Positions 7,605 through 19,000 of a DNA stretch of 64,000 nucleotides are shown piece by piece (the stretch's first letter is position 1; each line of letters opens with the position of its first letter). Made by a program: the position numbers and the translations under genes. Under the pieces are notes generated by a model. The model had not been told where the DNA came from. It searched no databases and was given only the letters and a program-made list of their open reading frames with translations. Where the stretch lies: assembly GCA_964586455.1 (NCBI GenBank), contig CAZPHV010000002.1, forward strand, positions 135,355 through 199,354, read 5' to 3'. Source of the DNA: Aquimonas sp964586455 (GTDB lineage Bacteria; Pseudomonadota; Gammaproteobacteria; Xanthomonadales; Xanthomonadaceae).

Positions 7605-10600
7605 AGCCCCGGTGCGCGCTTCCCCGGCCGCGCTGCCGCTGGCCACCGCGCTGTCGGCGCCGCTGCTGGTCGCCGCCCATGGCGTTGCTGCCGTTGGCCT
7701 CGACAGTACGTGGGGGCTGCCGCTGCTGGCGGCGGGTTTTGGGCTGCAGTTGGCGGGCGCGGTACTGGCCAGCGCGCGTGTGCCGGTGCCGCGTGCGGCG
7801 GCGGCGCTGTCGCGGGGCCTGTTCGGTGGCGGTCTGCTGTTGCTTGTCGCACTGCTGGTCGGACTGCCGCTGGTGGCCTGGCCCTTTGCCGGGCTGCTGA
7901 AGTCCGGCGCGCTCAGCGCCGTGTTGCTCCTTTGCGCGGGCGTGGCGGCGGCTGGGCTGCTGGCCAGTCGCGTGTTCACCGACCTGGTGCTGCTGTTCCT
8001 GCCCGAGCCGATCACCCGCCGCAGCCTGGGCCAGCATCTGGCGCGCGCGCGCCTGCACAGCCAGCGCCTGTTCGAGCGGGGCCAGATCGAGTTTGCCGAC
8101 GCCACGCTTGGTGCCGTCTATCTTTTGTTGATGCTGGCACCCGCACTGGTGGCGGTGACGACGGACAGTGCCCGCAGCGGCGGGCTGGTGGCGCTGGCGA
8201 TCGCCGCCCATGCGGTGCTGCTGGGCCCGCTGTGCGCACTCGGGCTGGCGCGACGGGTGCAGGCTTGCCTGCTCGCCGCCGCGGAGTCGCCGCCGCAGGT
8301 AGATCGTCCGATCTCGGCCATCAGCGTGCCGGTGCCGACAGAATCCGGACTCAGCGCCGAACCGGTGCCAGCCGCGGACGATCCGCTGGCGCAGCTGTTC
8401 GCGGCGGCACGTCGCGGTGATGTCGAACGCGCGCTGGCTTTGCTCGAAGGCTTCGATCGCGACAGCCCGGCGCCAGCGCCGCCTGAAGGCCGCGACCAGC
8501 GCGGGCTGGCGGTGCTGGCGACCCTGATCTCGGACTTGCGTCTGCTGCGCCAGCTGATCCTGCGCGGGGTCGATCTCAATGAGGCGCACGCGGGCCTGAC
8601 GCCGCTGCTGGCGGCCACCCGCGACAGCTACCACGGTCGCCCGGACGCAGTCGCCATGCTGCTGGCCAACGGCGCCGATCCGCGCCTGGCCGACGCCGAC
8701 GGCCGCACGCCGCTGCACTTTGCGGCGCGCAGCAGCGACCCCGAAGTCGCCGCCCAGCTGCTCGATGGCGGCGCTGATATCAATGCCCTGGATCGCGGCG
8801 GCCGCAGCCCGCTGTTCGAGGCCTGCGCTGCGGGCAGCTGGCGGCTTGCGCGCTTCCTGCTGGAGCGACACGCCCGCTGCGAGCCCGAGGGCGGACAGCC
8901 GGCCCTGCTGGCGGCGGCCGGTGGCGATGACGATCCGGCCGGGGTCGAACTGCTGCTGCGTCACAAGGCCAAAGTGGATGCGCGCGGTCGGCTCGGACGC
9001 AGCGCCCTGCTGGAGGCCTGCCTCGCCGGCAATGCAGCGATCGCAGCAGCCCTGCTGAAAGCCGGCGCCGATGCAGCCCGCAGCGACGAGCACGGGGTCA
9101 CGCCGCTGATGGAAGCCGCGCGCGCAGGGTCCCTGACCTGCATCGAGGCCCTGCGTCGCAAATCGCCGCCGGTCGATGCGCTGGATGCCGGCGGCCGCAG
9201 TGCCCTGCACATCGCCTGTGGCTCTGCGCGTGCCGATGCCGAGGTGGTGACCCGACTGCTGCAGATGGGCGCGCGCGCTGAACAGACCTGCGCCAATGGC
9301 CAGAGCGCGCTGGATCTTGCCCGCGGCGCGCAGCGCTGGGACCTGGTCGGACGCATGGACCCCGATCACCCGCTGCCCGCCGCAGTGGACGACACGCCCG
9401 TGGTGCTCGACGACATCGATCCAGCCGGTCGCGCCGAGCTGGGCGAACGCTTCGCCCGCGCGCTGCGACGCGGGCGTCCGGATCTGCTGCCGGCGTTGGC
9501 GCGCGAGCTGGAGCCGCCCGCGGATCTGGTCTGCGAGCTGTTCGAAAGCCTTGGCACGGGCCAGCCGCGCCCGGCCCTGGCGGCTCTGGCCGCCCTGCTG
9601 CCAGCGACCGGCGCACACGCCCGCGAATCGCTGATGACGTCCGCGCTCGACCGCGCCGCGATCGCGCCACAGGCGCTGGATGCCCTGCTTGAACTCGGCG
9701 TCTCGCCGGCCGGCGCCGGCGGCCTTGCGCGCTACCTGCGCGCCTGTCTGAACGCACGGCTGAAGCCCGGTCTGGACCAACTGCGCGCGCTGCAATTGCT
9801 GGAGTCAGGTGCCGACCCGTTTGGCTGCGATGAAGGCGATGCACCGCTGTTGCTGGCGGTGCAGCTGGGGTGGCCGCGGCTGGTGCTGCGCCTGCTGGAC
9901 ATCGGCACTGACCCCGAGTGCTGCGGCCGCGCCGGCCAGAGCGCGCTGGCGACCGCAGCGCAGCGCGGCGATCTTGCGTGTCTCAAAGCGTTGCTGCGCG
10001 CGGGCGCCAGTCCGCATCGACGCGGCCCGGATGGCCAGTGCCCGCTCGGCCAGGCCATGCACGAAGGCGACCCCGCCCTGCTGCGTTGGCTGGACTGGCC
10101 GCGCTGGCCGCATCCTGGACGCCCCCTGCGCGACGCCGATCTGATCGCGGCGGCGGTGGCCGGCGATGCGGTCGCCAGCGCATGCCTGCTGGACATCGGG
10201 CTGGACCGTGGCGTGCGTGATACGCGCGGCTGCACCGCTTTGCTGCGCGCAGCCGGCAGCGGTCACGCCGATGTCGTCGCCGTGCTGCTGAAGGCCGGTC
10301 TGGATCCAGCACTCGCGGCCGACAGCGGCATGACCGCGCTGACCGCGGCGATCAGCCAGGGCCATGGGGATGTGGTCGAGTTGCTGCTGGCCGGCGGCGC
10401 CCACGTTGAACAGACCCTGCCCGGCGCCCTGCGCCCACTGATGCTGGCCGCAGCCTTGGGCCAGAGCCGCTGTGTGCACCTGCTGCTCGCACATGGCGCT
10501 GAACGTGCCGCCGTGGACGCCGAGGGCAATACGGTCCTGCACCACGCTGCGCGCTTCGGCTGCCGGAGCGCGGAGTCCACCAGAGCGCTGGCGCTTTGGA

Positions 10601-10995
10601 CCGCGCTGGCGCCGAACAGTACCCAGCTTGCGCAGCTCAACGCGCTCGGCGAGTCCCCGCTGCAGCTGCTGCTGGGTGCGGCCGAGCTGCCGGGCACGCC
10701 GCTGCAGGTCGAGTGCCTGCTGCCCCAACTGGATCGCCTGCTGGAGAACGGCGCCCTGCTCGACACGCAGGACCAGCGCGGCTTCACGGCTCTGCACTGG
10801 TCAGCCCAGCACGGCCTGCTGCCGGTCGTACAGCGTCTGTTGAGTGCCGGCGCCGAGCCTGGCCTGCGCGACAGCCTCGCACGCAGCGCGGCCGAGGTCG
10901 CGCTGACCCGCGGCTACGTCGACATCGCCCGTGAACTCGAAGGCCCCAAACCGCCGCCATCGATGGCGCGCTTCCTGCGCTCGCAGGCGGAGTAG
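7594..10995 (+). CDS. Large ankyrin-repeat protein with N-terminal membrane domain
   Basis: 1133 residues. The first ~230 residues hold about six hydrophobic segments (for example LPLLAAGFGLQLAGAVLAS, FGGGLLLLVALLVGLPLVAW, LSAVLLLCAGVAAAGLLAS, LGAVYLLLMLAPALVAVTT, LVALAIAAHAVLLGPLCALGLA). The remaining ~870 residues are cytoplasmic ankyrin repeats with repeated G.TPL..A...G...VV..LL..GAD units, including DGRTPLHFAARSSDPEVAAQ, RGGRSPLFEACAAGSWRL and RGFTALHWSAQHGLLPVV. A less regular stretch lies near residues 590-690. Similar membrane-ankyrin proteins next to ycgL occur in xanthomonads. The role is unknown; a membrane-tethered protein-interaction scaffold is the natural guess. Confidence 0.88.
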   Translation: MAAEAPVRASPAALPLATALSAPLLVAAHGVAAVGLDSTWGLPLLAAGFGLQLAGAVLASARVPVPRAAAALSRGLFGGGLLLLVALLVGLPLVAWPFAGLLKSGALSAVLLLCAGVAAAGLLASRVFTDLVLLFLPEPITRRSLGQHLARARLHSQRLFERGQIEFADATLGAVYLLLMLAPALVAVTTDSARSGGLVALAIAAHAVLLGPLCALGLARRVQACLLAAAESPPQVDRPISAISVPVPTESGLSAEPVPAADDPLAQLFAAARRGDVERALALLEGFDRDSPAPAPPEGRDQRGLAVLATLISDLRLLRQLILRGVDLNEAHAGLTPLLAATRDSYHGRPDAVAMLLANGADPRLADADGRTPLHFAARSSDPEVAAQLLDGGADINALDRGGRSPLFEACAAGSWRLARFLLERHARCEPEGGQPALLAAAGGDDDPAGVELLLRHKAKVDARGRLGRSALLEACLAGNAAIAAALLKAGADAARSDEHGVTPLMEAARAGSLTCIEALRRKSPPVDALDAGGRSALHIACGSARADAEVVTRLLQMGARAEQTCANGQSALDLARGAQRWDLVGRMDPDHPLPAAVDDTPVVLDDIDPAGRAELGERFARALRRGRPDLLPALARELEPPADLVCELFESLGTGQPRPALAALAALLPATGAHARESLMTSALDRAAIAPQALDALLELGVSPAGAGGLARYLRACLNARLKPGLDQLRALQLLESGADPFGCDEGDAPLLLAVQLGWPRLVLRLLDIGTDPECCGRAGQSALATAAQRGDLACLKALLRAGASPHRRGPDGQCPLGQAMHEGDPALLRWLDWPRWPHPGRPLRDADLIAAAVAGDAVASACLLDIGLDRGVRDTRGCTALLRAAGSGHADVVAVLLKAGLDPALAADSGMTALTAAISQGHGDVVELLLAGGAHVEQTLPGALRPLMLAAALGQSRCVHLLLAHGAERAAVDAEGNTVLHHAARFGCRSAESTRALALWTALAPNSTQLAQLNALGESPLQLLLGAAELPGTPLQVECLLPQLDRLLENGALLDTQDQRGFTALHWSAQHGLLPVVQRLLSAGAEPGLRDSLARSAAEVALTRGYVDIARELEGPKPPPSMARFLRSQAE

Positions 10996-11034
10996 CCGGA
11001 CACACCGTCCGCGCCCGCGAGAACTGCCGCCGGC

Positions 11035-12843
11035 TCAGCGCTTGGCGTCGCGCTCGCGCTCGGAGGCCGCATCCGCCTCGAACAATCGTTCCAGATCGGT
11101 GAAGGCATCGCGCGTGCTCTGCACCAGCGCGGCTTCGTCGTCGTAGACGAGGTGCTGCTCGCGCAGCAGGGTCTCGTCGTGTTCGCGGAAGGTGCGCAGT
11201 CGGGCCTCGACCACGGCCGCGTCCTGGCCCAAGGCCAGCAGCACGCCGCGGGTCATCTCCAGCGCCGCCGGAAACGTCTCGCGGGTGATGCCATCGATAT
11301 TGAGGTCCATCAGCCGGAACGCGTGCTGGCGATTGCGCGCCCGCGCGAACACCTTCAGGTGCGGATACAGCCGCTTGATCATGCGCGCCGTGCGGATGTT
11401 GGCATCGGGGTCGTCGGTGGTCAGCACCAGCACCTCGGCGAGGTCGGCGCGAGCCGCGCGCAGCAGCTCGGGGCGGCTGGGGTCGCCAAAGTACAGCGTG
11501 CTGCCGAAGCGACGCGACTGCTCAACCTGCTCGGCGCTGTTTTCCAGCGCAGTGAACGGGATGTGCTGGGCCCGCAGCATGCGGCCGATCATCTGCCCCA
11601 TGCGCCCGAAGCCGGCAATGATGACCTTCGGATCGTGCGCGTCGATGGTGTCGAACACCGGCGCCTCAGCACTCGATTTTGCCTGCTTGCGGCAGTGCGC
11701 ATCGACCATCATCAGCAGCAGTGGCGTGGCCGCCATCGACATGCCGACGATCACCACCAGCAGGCTGGATTCGGCGGCGTCGAGCAGACCCGCGCGGCCG
11801 GCTTCCGAAAACACCACGAAGGCGAACTCGCCGCCCATCGACAGCACGGCCGCAAGCTGCAGCGGCGCTCCGACCTTCAAGCCTGCGGCCTGCCGTCCCA
11901 CCGCCCACAGCACGCCAAACTTCAACACCAGAAGCAGCAGGGTGCCGACAACCACTTGGGTCGGCTGGGCAACGATTACGCCGAGGTCGATGCTCATGCC
12001 GACGGCCATGAAGAACAGGCCGAGCAGCAGGCCCTTGAAGGGCTCGATATGCGATTCGAGCTCGTGCCGGAACTCGCTCTCAGCCAGCAGCACGCCGGCA
12101 AGAAAGGCGCCCAGAGCCATTGAGAGACCGGCCTGTAGAACCAGGAAGGCCGCACCGACCACCACCAGCAGGGCCGAAGCCGTGAACACCTCCACCGCCT
12201 GGGCGCGCGCAACCGCGCGGAACAGCGGCCGCAGCAGGTAGCGCCCACCGATGATGATGGCAAGGATCACGCCGACCGCCTTGAGCACCGCATCCAGCCC
12301 GGGTGCCGCCTGCTCCGCAGCCTTGGCCTCGCCCAGCAGCGGGATCATCGCCAGCAGCGGAATCGCGATGGCGTCCTGGAACAGCAGAATCGCGAAGGCA
12401 CTGCGGCCGTAGTCGGCGGTCAAGGCCTTGCGCTCGGCGAGCAGCTGCAGGCCCACCGCAGTCGATGACAGCGCGAGGCCCATGCCCACTACCAGCGAGG
12501 CCTTCCAGCCCAGCCCCCAGAGCGCGATCACGGCACCGATCAGTGCTGCCGAGATGCCCACCTGAAGACTGCCGATACCGAACACCTGACGCCGCATCAC
12601 CCACAGCCGCGCCGGCGAAAGCTCCAGCCCGATGATGAAGAGCAGCATCACCACGCCGAACTCCGACGCGGTCAGGACAGATTCCGGATCGCTGATGAAG
12701 CCGAGCACGTGCGGGCCGATCACCACACCCGCGGCGAGATAGCCAAGCACGGCACCCAGACCGAGGCGCCGGAACAGCGGCACCGCGATCACGGCGGCGA
12801 TCAGGAAAACGAGGGCGTCGGCGAGGAATCCGTGTCCGTGCAT
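11035..12843 (-). CDS. CPA2-family monovalent cation:proton antiporter, KefB/KefC-like
   Basis: 602 residues. About 12-13 membrane segments form a Na+/H+ exchanger fold, with LGAVLGYLAAGVVIGPHVLG, FIIGLELSPARLW, GLALSSTAVGLQLL and AFLAGVLLAESEFRHELE (the last two typical of KefB/KefC). A cytoplasmic Rossmann TrkA-N/RCK domain follows (KVIIAGFGRMGQMIGRML, LYFGDPSRPELLRAA, VLVLTTDDPDANIRTARM). A charged C-terminal tail ends the protein. The family exports K+ in exchange for H+, often gated by glutathione adducts during electrophile stress. No kefF/G-type oxidoreductase lies beside it, so the exact regulation is open. Convergent with the ankyrin gene, 39 bases apart. Confidence 0.9.
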   Translation of the reverse strand: MHGHGFLADALVFLIAAVIAVPLFRRLGLGAVLGYLAAGVVIGPHVLGFISDPESVLTASEFGVVMLLFIIGLELSPARLWVMRRQVFGIGSLQVGISAALIGAVIALWGLGWKASLVVGMGLALSSTAVGLQLLAERKALTADYGRSAFAILLFQDAIAIPLLAMIPLLGEAKAAEQAAPGLDAVLKAVGVILAIIIGGRYLLRPLFRAVARAQAVEVFTASALLVVVGAAFLVLQAGLSMALGAFLAGVLLAESEFRHELESHIEPFKGLLLGLFFMAVGMSIDLGVIVAQPTQVVVGTLLLLVLKFGVLWAVGRQAAGLKVGAPLQLAAVLSMGGEFAFVVFSEAGRAGLLDAAESSLLVVIVGMSMAATPLLLMMVDAHCRKQAKSSAEAPVFDTIDAHDPKVIIAGFGRMGQMIGRMLRAQHIPFTALENSAEQVEQSRRFGSTLYFGDPSRPELLRAARADLAEVLVLTTDDPDANIRTARMIKRLYPHLKVFARARNRQHAFRLMDLNIDGITRETFPAALEMTRGVLLALGQDAAVVEARLRTFREHDETLLREQHLVYDDEAALVQSTRDAFTDLERLFEADAASERERDAKR

Positions 12844-12915
12844 GGAGTGGGCGTCAAGACTTTCCAGTTGGACAGTATGCCGCGCCGATTTAGCGCATCC
12901 ACACGTGCATTCGCC

Positions 12916-12941
12916 CGAATGAAGGGCTTTCGGCCCTTTTC
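12916..12941. terminator. Hairpin with U-run upstream of the giant surface-protein gene
   Basis: GAAGGGC-TTTCG-GCCCTTTTC makes a short GC stem followed by TTTT on the forward strand. It lies between the divergent antiporter gene and the giant surface-protein gene. It looks like a small intrinsic terminator or attenuator in the leader of the rightward transcript. Confidence 0.4.
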
Positions 12942-13031
12942 ACGCTTGTTGGATAAGCGGACACTGTGACGGCTTCGGCTTGTCGTCCGTGCAGCACTCA
13001 GGCAAGTCGCGCGCCACCACGGGGAAATCAA

Positions 13032-16000
13032 ATGAAGATTCAGTTCACCGGCGCCGCGCGCCGCATCCTGCTGTCCGCACTGCTGGTGTTGGGCGGTGTG
13101 CCGATGGCCGCGCAGGCCTACACCTATTCCGTGTTGATCGACAGCGACAACAATCCGGCGACGGGTTGCAGCGTGCTGACGCCGGATGGCACCGCCAGCG
13201 GAGTCGACGCACGCCTGGATGCCGAGATCAGCTTCGAACCCCTGGTGGTGCTGACCCAGGAACTGCGCCTGTGCGCCAGCGGTACCTTCGGCGCCCCGCA
13301 GAGCATTCCGGCCGGCCACCCGGTCGGCGCCGACAACGGTCCCGGTCCGAGCGATGTGGTTGAGCTGGGCTTCGAGCGCAGTCTGCTTGGCACTGCTATC
13401 GCCAATGACTGGACCCTGACCTTCCTGGCCACGAGCCCGCTGCTGGGCGCGGCCGATGCGGCCGGCCCGGTGCTGGCCGTCGGCCTTGGCGTGCCGCCGC
13501 TGCCGCCGCTTCCGAGCCCGACCGTGGTTCCGGCTGCCGGTGCTTGGTCGCTGATCCTGCTCTGCCTCGCCCTCGGCGTGGCTGCCGCCTGGACCCTGCG
13601 CCGCCACCCCGGCCTGATGCTGGCCGCGCTGATGGTCGGCACCCTGTCCAGCGCGGGCATCGCGTGGGCCGCGGGCTACCTGCTGGACGGCGAAATTGGC
13701 GATTGGGACGTGGCCAGCCTGTTGAACGACCCGGCTGGGGACACTACCCAACCCGAACCACAGGTCGATCTGCGCGGCGTGTTCGCCGCGCGCGAAGCCG
13801 GGCGTGTGTTCTTCCGCTTCGATGTCACCGAGATGCGCCTGCCGGTGCTGGTGCCGCCCTTCCTCAATACCAGCTTCAGCGTCAACGAAAACGCGCCAAA
13901 CAACACCCTCATTGGCAGCATCAACGCCGCCCCGGGGGGGCTGTCGACCCTGCTGCGCTTCGCGCTTTCCTCGCAGACCCCGAGTGCCGGCTTCAGCGTC
14001 GATACCGCCACCGGCGAGATCCGCGTCGCCGACAGCAGCCAGCTTGATTTCGAGACGCGCCCGAGCTTCAGCCTTGACGTGGTCGTGACCCTGCAGGGCG
14101 CGGCGGGCTTCAGCCTCAACCGGCAGATCACGATCGCGCTGAACGATCTCAACGAAGTGCCGCAGATCGCCGCTCAGGCCTTTTCTGTGTTCGAGAGCGC
14201 GGTGAACGGCGAGGTGGTGGGCAGCGTGATCGCCAGCGACCCCGATGCCGGCGCAAACGGCCAGCTCAGCTACAGCGTGATTGGCGGCAGCGGCCAGAAC
14301 GTGTTCGCGATCAATGCCGGCAGCGGCCAGATCACGGTTGCCGACGCCGCCGCAATGAACATCGCCAACTCGCCGTACAGCCTGCAGGTGCAGGTCAGCG
14401 ACGGCGGCACGCCCTCGCTCAACGCCGCCGCGACCATGACCATCACGCTGACCGACGTCAATGACGCGCCGAGCTTCACCCCCGGCCCGAGCCCGGTCAC
14501 GGTACTGGAAGACAGCGCGCCCTACTCGGCCGCGTGGGCGACCGCCATCGATGACGGCGACGGCGGTACGCAGACGCTGAACTTCGAGTTCACCGCCAAT
14601 TCGAATGCAGGCCTGTTCGCGGTCGCACCGGCGATCAGCCCGACCGGCGTGCTGAGCTTCACCCTTGCCGCCGACGCCAACGGCAGCGCCGATCTGAGCG
14701 TGCGCCTGCGTGACAACGGCGGCACCGCCAACGGTGGCATCGACGTCTCGCCCGTGGCGAACTTCGTCATCACTGTAACGCCCGTGAATGACGCACCCAG
14801 CTTCACGATTCCTGCTGCCGCGCCGCCAGTGCTCGAAGGCGCCGGCCCGCAGACGGTCACCGCTTTCGCCACCGCGATCAGCGCCGGGCCGCCGGATGAA
14901 GCCGGCCAGACCCTGACGTTCGCCGCCACGGTCACCGGTAGCACCGGCAATCTGGCGTTTGCCAGCGCACCTGCACTCGCGCCAAACGGGACGCTCACCT
15001 ACGCGCCGCAGGCCGGCACCAGCGGCACCGCCACCGTCAGCGTGGTGCTGAGCGACAACGGCGGCACCGCCAACGGCGGCGTCGACACCAGCGCGCCGCA
15101 GGTGTTCACGATCCAGGTCAGCAACGTCAACGACGCGCCCAGCTTCACGCCCGGCCCGAGCCCGGTCACGGTGCTGGAGGACAGTGGTGCGTACAGCGCC
15201 GCCTGGGCCACCGACCTCAATGACAACGACGGCGGCATCCAGGTGCTGAGCTTCGTGGTGCTGTCGAACTCCAACCCCGGCCTGTTCTCGACGCCGCCGG
15301 CACTGAGTGCAACCGGCGTACTGAGCTTCACGCCCGCGCCCGATGCCAACGGCAGCGCCACCCTGAGCGTGGCCCTGCGCGACGACGGCGGCACCGACAA
15401 CGGCGGCGTCGATCAGAGCCCGCCGGTCGAGCTGGTGCTGAACGTCACTGCAGTGAACGATGCCCCCAGCTTTGTGATTCCGGCAGCGGCCAATCCGGTG
15501 TTCCAGGACGACGGCCCCACCGTGCAGGCAGGCTTCGCGACCGCGATCAGCGCCGGCCCGGCCAATGAGGCCGGACAGATCCTGAGCTTCGCGCTCACCG
15601 TCACCGGCAGCACCGGCAATCTCGCCTTCGCGCAGGCACCGGCGATCGACCCCGCCAACGGCAACCTGAGTTTCGCCGCACAGAACGGCAGCTCGGGCGT
15701 GGCCACGATCAGCGTGGTGCTCAGCGACAACGGCGGCACGGACAACGGCGGCGTCGATAGCAGCGCGGCGCAGGTGTTCACCCTTGAAGTGGTCAACGTC
15801 AATGACGCGCCCAGCTTCACGCCGGGCGCCAGCCCGCTGGCGGTGTTGGAGGACAGCGGCGCCTACAGCGCCACCTGGGCCACCGACATCAACGATAACG
15901 ACGGCGGCACCCAGGTGGTGAACTTCGAGCTCACCGCCGGCGCCACCACCGGCAATCTCAGCTTCAGCGTCGCCCCCAGCATCAGTCCGACCGGCGTGCT

Positions 16001-19000
16001 GAGCTTCATGCCTTCCGCCGATAGCAACGGCAGCGCCAGCTTCAGCGTGGTGCTGCGCGACAACGGCGGCACCGCGTTCGGTGGCGTCGACGCCAGCGCG
16101 CCGGTGCCCCTGCTGATCGAGGTGACCGCGGTCAACGACGCGCCCAGCTTCACGATTCCCGCCAGCGCGCCGAGCGTACTCGGGAACGCCGGCCCGCAGA
16201 GCGTGACCGGCTTCGCCAACGCAATCAGCGCCGGCCCCCCTGATGAGGCCGGGCAGACGCTCAGTTTCAACCTCAACGTGACCGGCACGACCGGAAGTCT
16301 GCTGTTTACCACGCCACCTGCAATCGACCCCAGCACGGGCACCCTCACGTACGAGGCAAGTCCCAGCACCTTTGGCGTGGCCACCGTCAGCGTGGTGCTG
16401 AGCGACAACGGTGGCACCGACAACGGCGGCGTCAACGCCAGTGCCCCGCAGGTCTTCACCCTTGAAGTTCTGTTCGTGAACAACGCGCCGACCTTCATCG
16501 GCGGCGGCAACGTGACCGTCGACGAAGACAGCGGCGCCTACAACAGCCTGTGGGCCACCGCCATCGACGACGGCGACCCGGGCATCAGCCAGGTCCTCAA
16601 CTTCATCGTGCTGAGCAACGACAACCCGAGTCTGTTCGCGGCCTCGCCCGGCATCAACGCCAGCACCGGCAACCTCAGCTTCCTGCCGGCAGCGAACGCC
16701 AACGGCGTAGCGAATCTGAGCGTCGAGCTGCGCGACAACGGCGGCACCGCCAACGGCGGCGTCGACGCGTCACTGCCGGTGAACTTCAGCATCACGGTCA
16801 ACGCGGTCAATGACCCGCCGGTGGTGGTGCCGCCGACCAATGTGGCCGTGGCCCGGCACATCGGCCGCAGTCTGGGCAGCGCCGCGCCCGAGAGCTTGTT
16901 GGCCAATGTCAGCGACCCGGCCGATGGCGCCGGCGCTGCACCCTTCAGCGTGACCGTGCAGACCGACGCCGCCACCGCCCAGGGTGGACGGGTGACGGTG
17001 GCAGCCGACGGCAGCTGGAGCTACCAGCCGCCGGCCGGCGCCGTGCTCGCCGCCGACAGCTTCAACTTCCAGGTCTGCGACAGCGGGGTGCCGCTGCCGC
17101 CGGCCTGCACCACGGCGACCGCGACGATTGCCCTGTCCGGCACTGCCGTGTGGTTCGTCGATGCGGCGGCGCCCGCCGGCGGCGACGGCACCCTGGCGCG
17201 ACCGTTCAACACGATCGCCCCAGCAGTCGCCGCGGCCGGCGTCAACGGCCGGATCTTCGTCGCCAGCGGCAGCTACACCGCCGGCACCACGCTGCTGGCC
17301 GGCCAGTGGCTGATCGGCCAGGGCGTCAGCGTGGCCAGCGCCGCCAGCTTCGACAGTCTGTTCGGCCTGACCCCACCGACTGGCAGCGCGACCCGGCCAA
17401 CGATCGGCGGCGCCCGGCCGCTGGTGACCACCGCGGCCGGCGATGCCATCACCCTGGCCACCGACAACAGCCTGCGCGGCGTCGAGATCGGCAACACCGC
17501 CGGTATCGGCCTGGTCGGCACCAACTTCGGCACCCTGACCCTGGGCGACAACCGCATCAGCGGCAGCGGCCAGGCGCTGAGCCTGAGCACAGGCACCCTG
17601 GCCGAAGCGGCGGCGACCACCGCGTTCGACCAGATCAGCTCCAGCAGCGGCACCAACAACATCGTGCTGAGCGCAGTCGCCGGCGGCGCCAACTTCGGTG
17701 CGGGTGCGCTGAGCGGCGCCACCGGCACCGCCTTCCAGTTCAGCACCGGCACCGCCACGCTGGGCTACGCGGGCAGCATCGCCAAAGCCAGCTCCGGCCG
17801 GTTGATCGACATCGACGGCGCGGGCAACGCCAACCTGAGCCTGTCCGGCAATCTCACCTGCTCTGCCCTCTGCGGCAGCGGCGCTGGAAATCAGGGCCTG
17901 CGCGTCACCGGCCGCACCGGCGGCACCATCATCTTCAACGGCGCCCTCAAGGAGTTCGTTGGCACCAGCACCAACCCGGCGGTGCAGCTGCTGAACAACA
18001 CCGGTGCGACCGTCGCCATCAGCGGAATCTCCAATCTGGGCACAGGAACCGTTCCACTGGTCGGCACCGCGCTGGTGGCCAGCGGCGGCGGCACCTTGAG
18101 CCTGAACGGCGAGGTGTCCATCGAAACCAGCGCTGCGCGCAGCCTGCAGCTCAGCAGCATGATCCTGTCCGGCAACATGACCGGCACGATCGGCTCCAAC
18201 GGCGCGCTGGGCTCCGGCACGCCGGCGATTGATATCCAGAGCAGCGCCAGCCCCGCCGGGCTCACCTTCGGCCAGCAGCTGATCATCGATCACGACGATG
18301 TGGGCGAGAGCGGTGGCGGCATCAACCTGGTTGGCAATACCGGCAGCTACACGTTCAACAATGTCGCTCGCGTCAACAGCACCAATACGGTCGCACTGCG
18401 GGCCAGCAATGCCGGCACCCTTACGGTTGGCAATGTGGCCGCCGGAGCCTTGGTCAACAACGGCGGCATCGCGATCGATGTGCAGAACACCACCATCGGC
18501 GCGGGCGGGTTGAACGCCGTATTGGTGCAGTCGCTGGGCGGCGCCAATGGCATCCTGCTGAACAACACCGGCAGCCTCGGCGCGTTGACCGTAACCGGCA
18601 ACGGTGGCACCTGCACCGGCAGCGTCGACTGCACCGGCGGCTTTATCGCCAACACCACCAGCCACGGCATTCAGCTGACCAACACGGCTGCCCCCTCGAT
18701 CACGCGGATGCGTATCCAGAACACCGGCGGCAGCGGCATCCAGGGCACCGAGGTCAACGGCTTCACCTTCGCCAACGGCAGCATTGACAGCACCGGCACA
18801 GCCGGCGGCGTCAACACCGCCAACATCGCCTTCAACTCCAGCGCGCTCGGCACCGAACGCAACGTGTATGGCGCGGTGTCGATTACCAACAGCAGCCTCA
18901 GCAACTCCCGCTACCACGGCATCGAGCTGTTCAACTTCAATGGCACGCTGAGCTCGGTGAACATCAGCGGCAACACCCTGACCAGCAGCACCTCGGCGGC

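Noticed and set aside
7471..9795. 774-codon open frame on the reverse strand opposite the ankyrin gene
   Set aside because: Arg/Gln/His-rich composition without any family motif; it is the antisense shadow of GC-rich ankyrin codons.
16770..18917. 715-codon reverse-strand frame opposite the giant surface protein
   Set aside because: Gly/Ala/Asp pattern mirrors the beta-helix codons; no start context and no recognisable domain.
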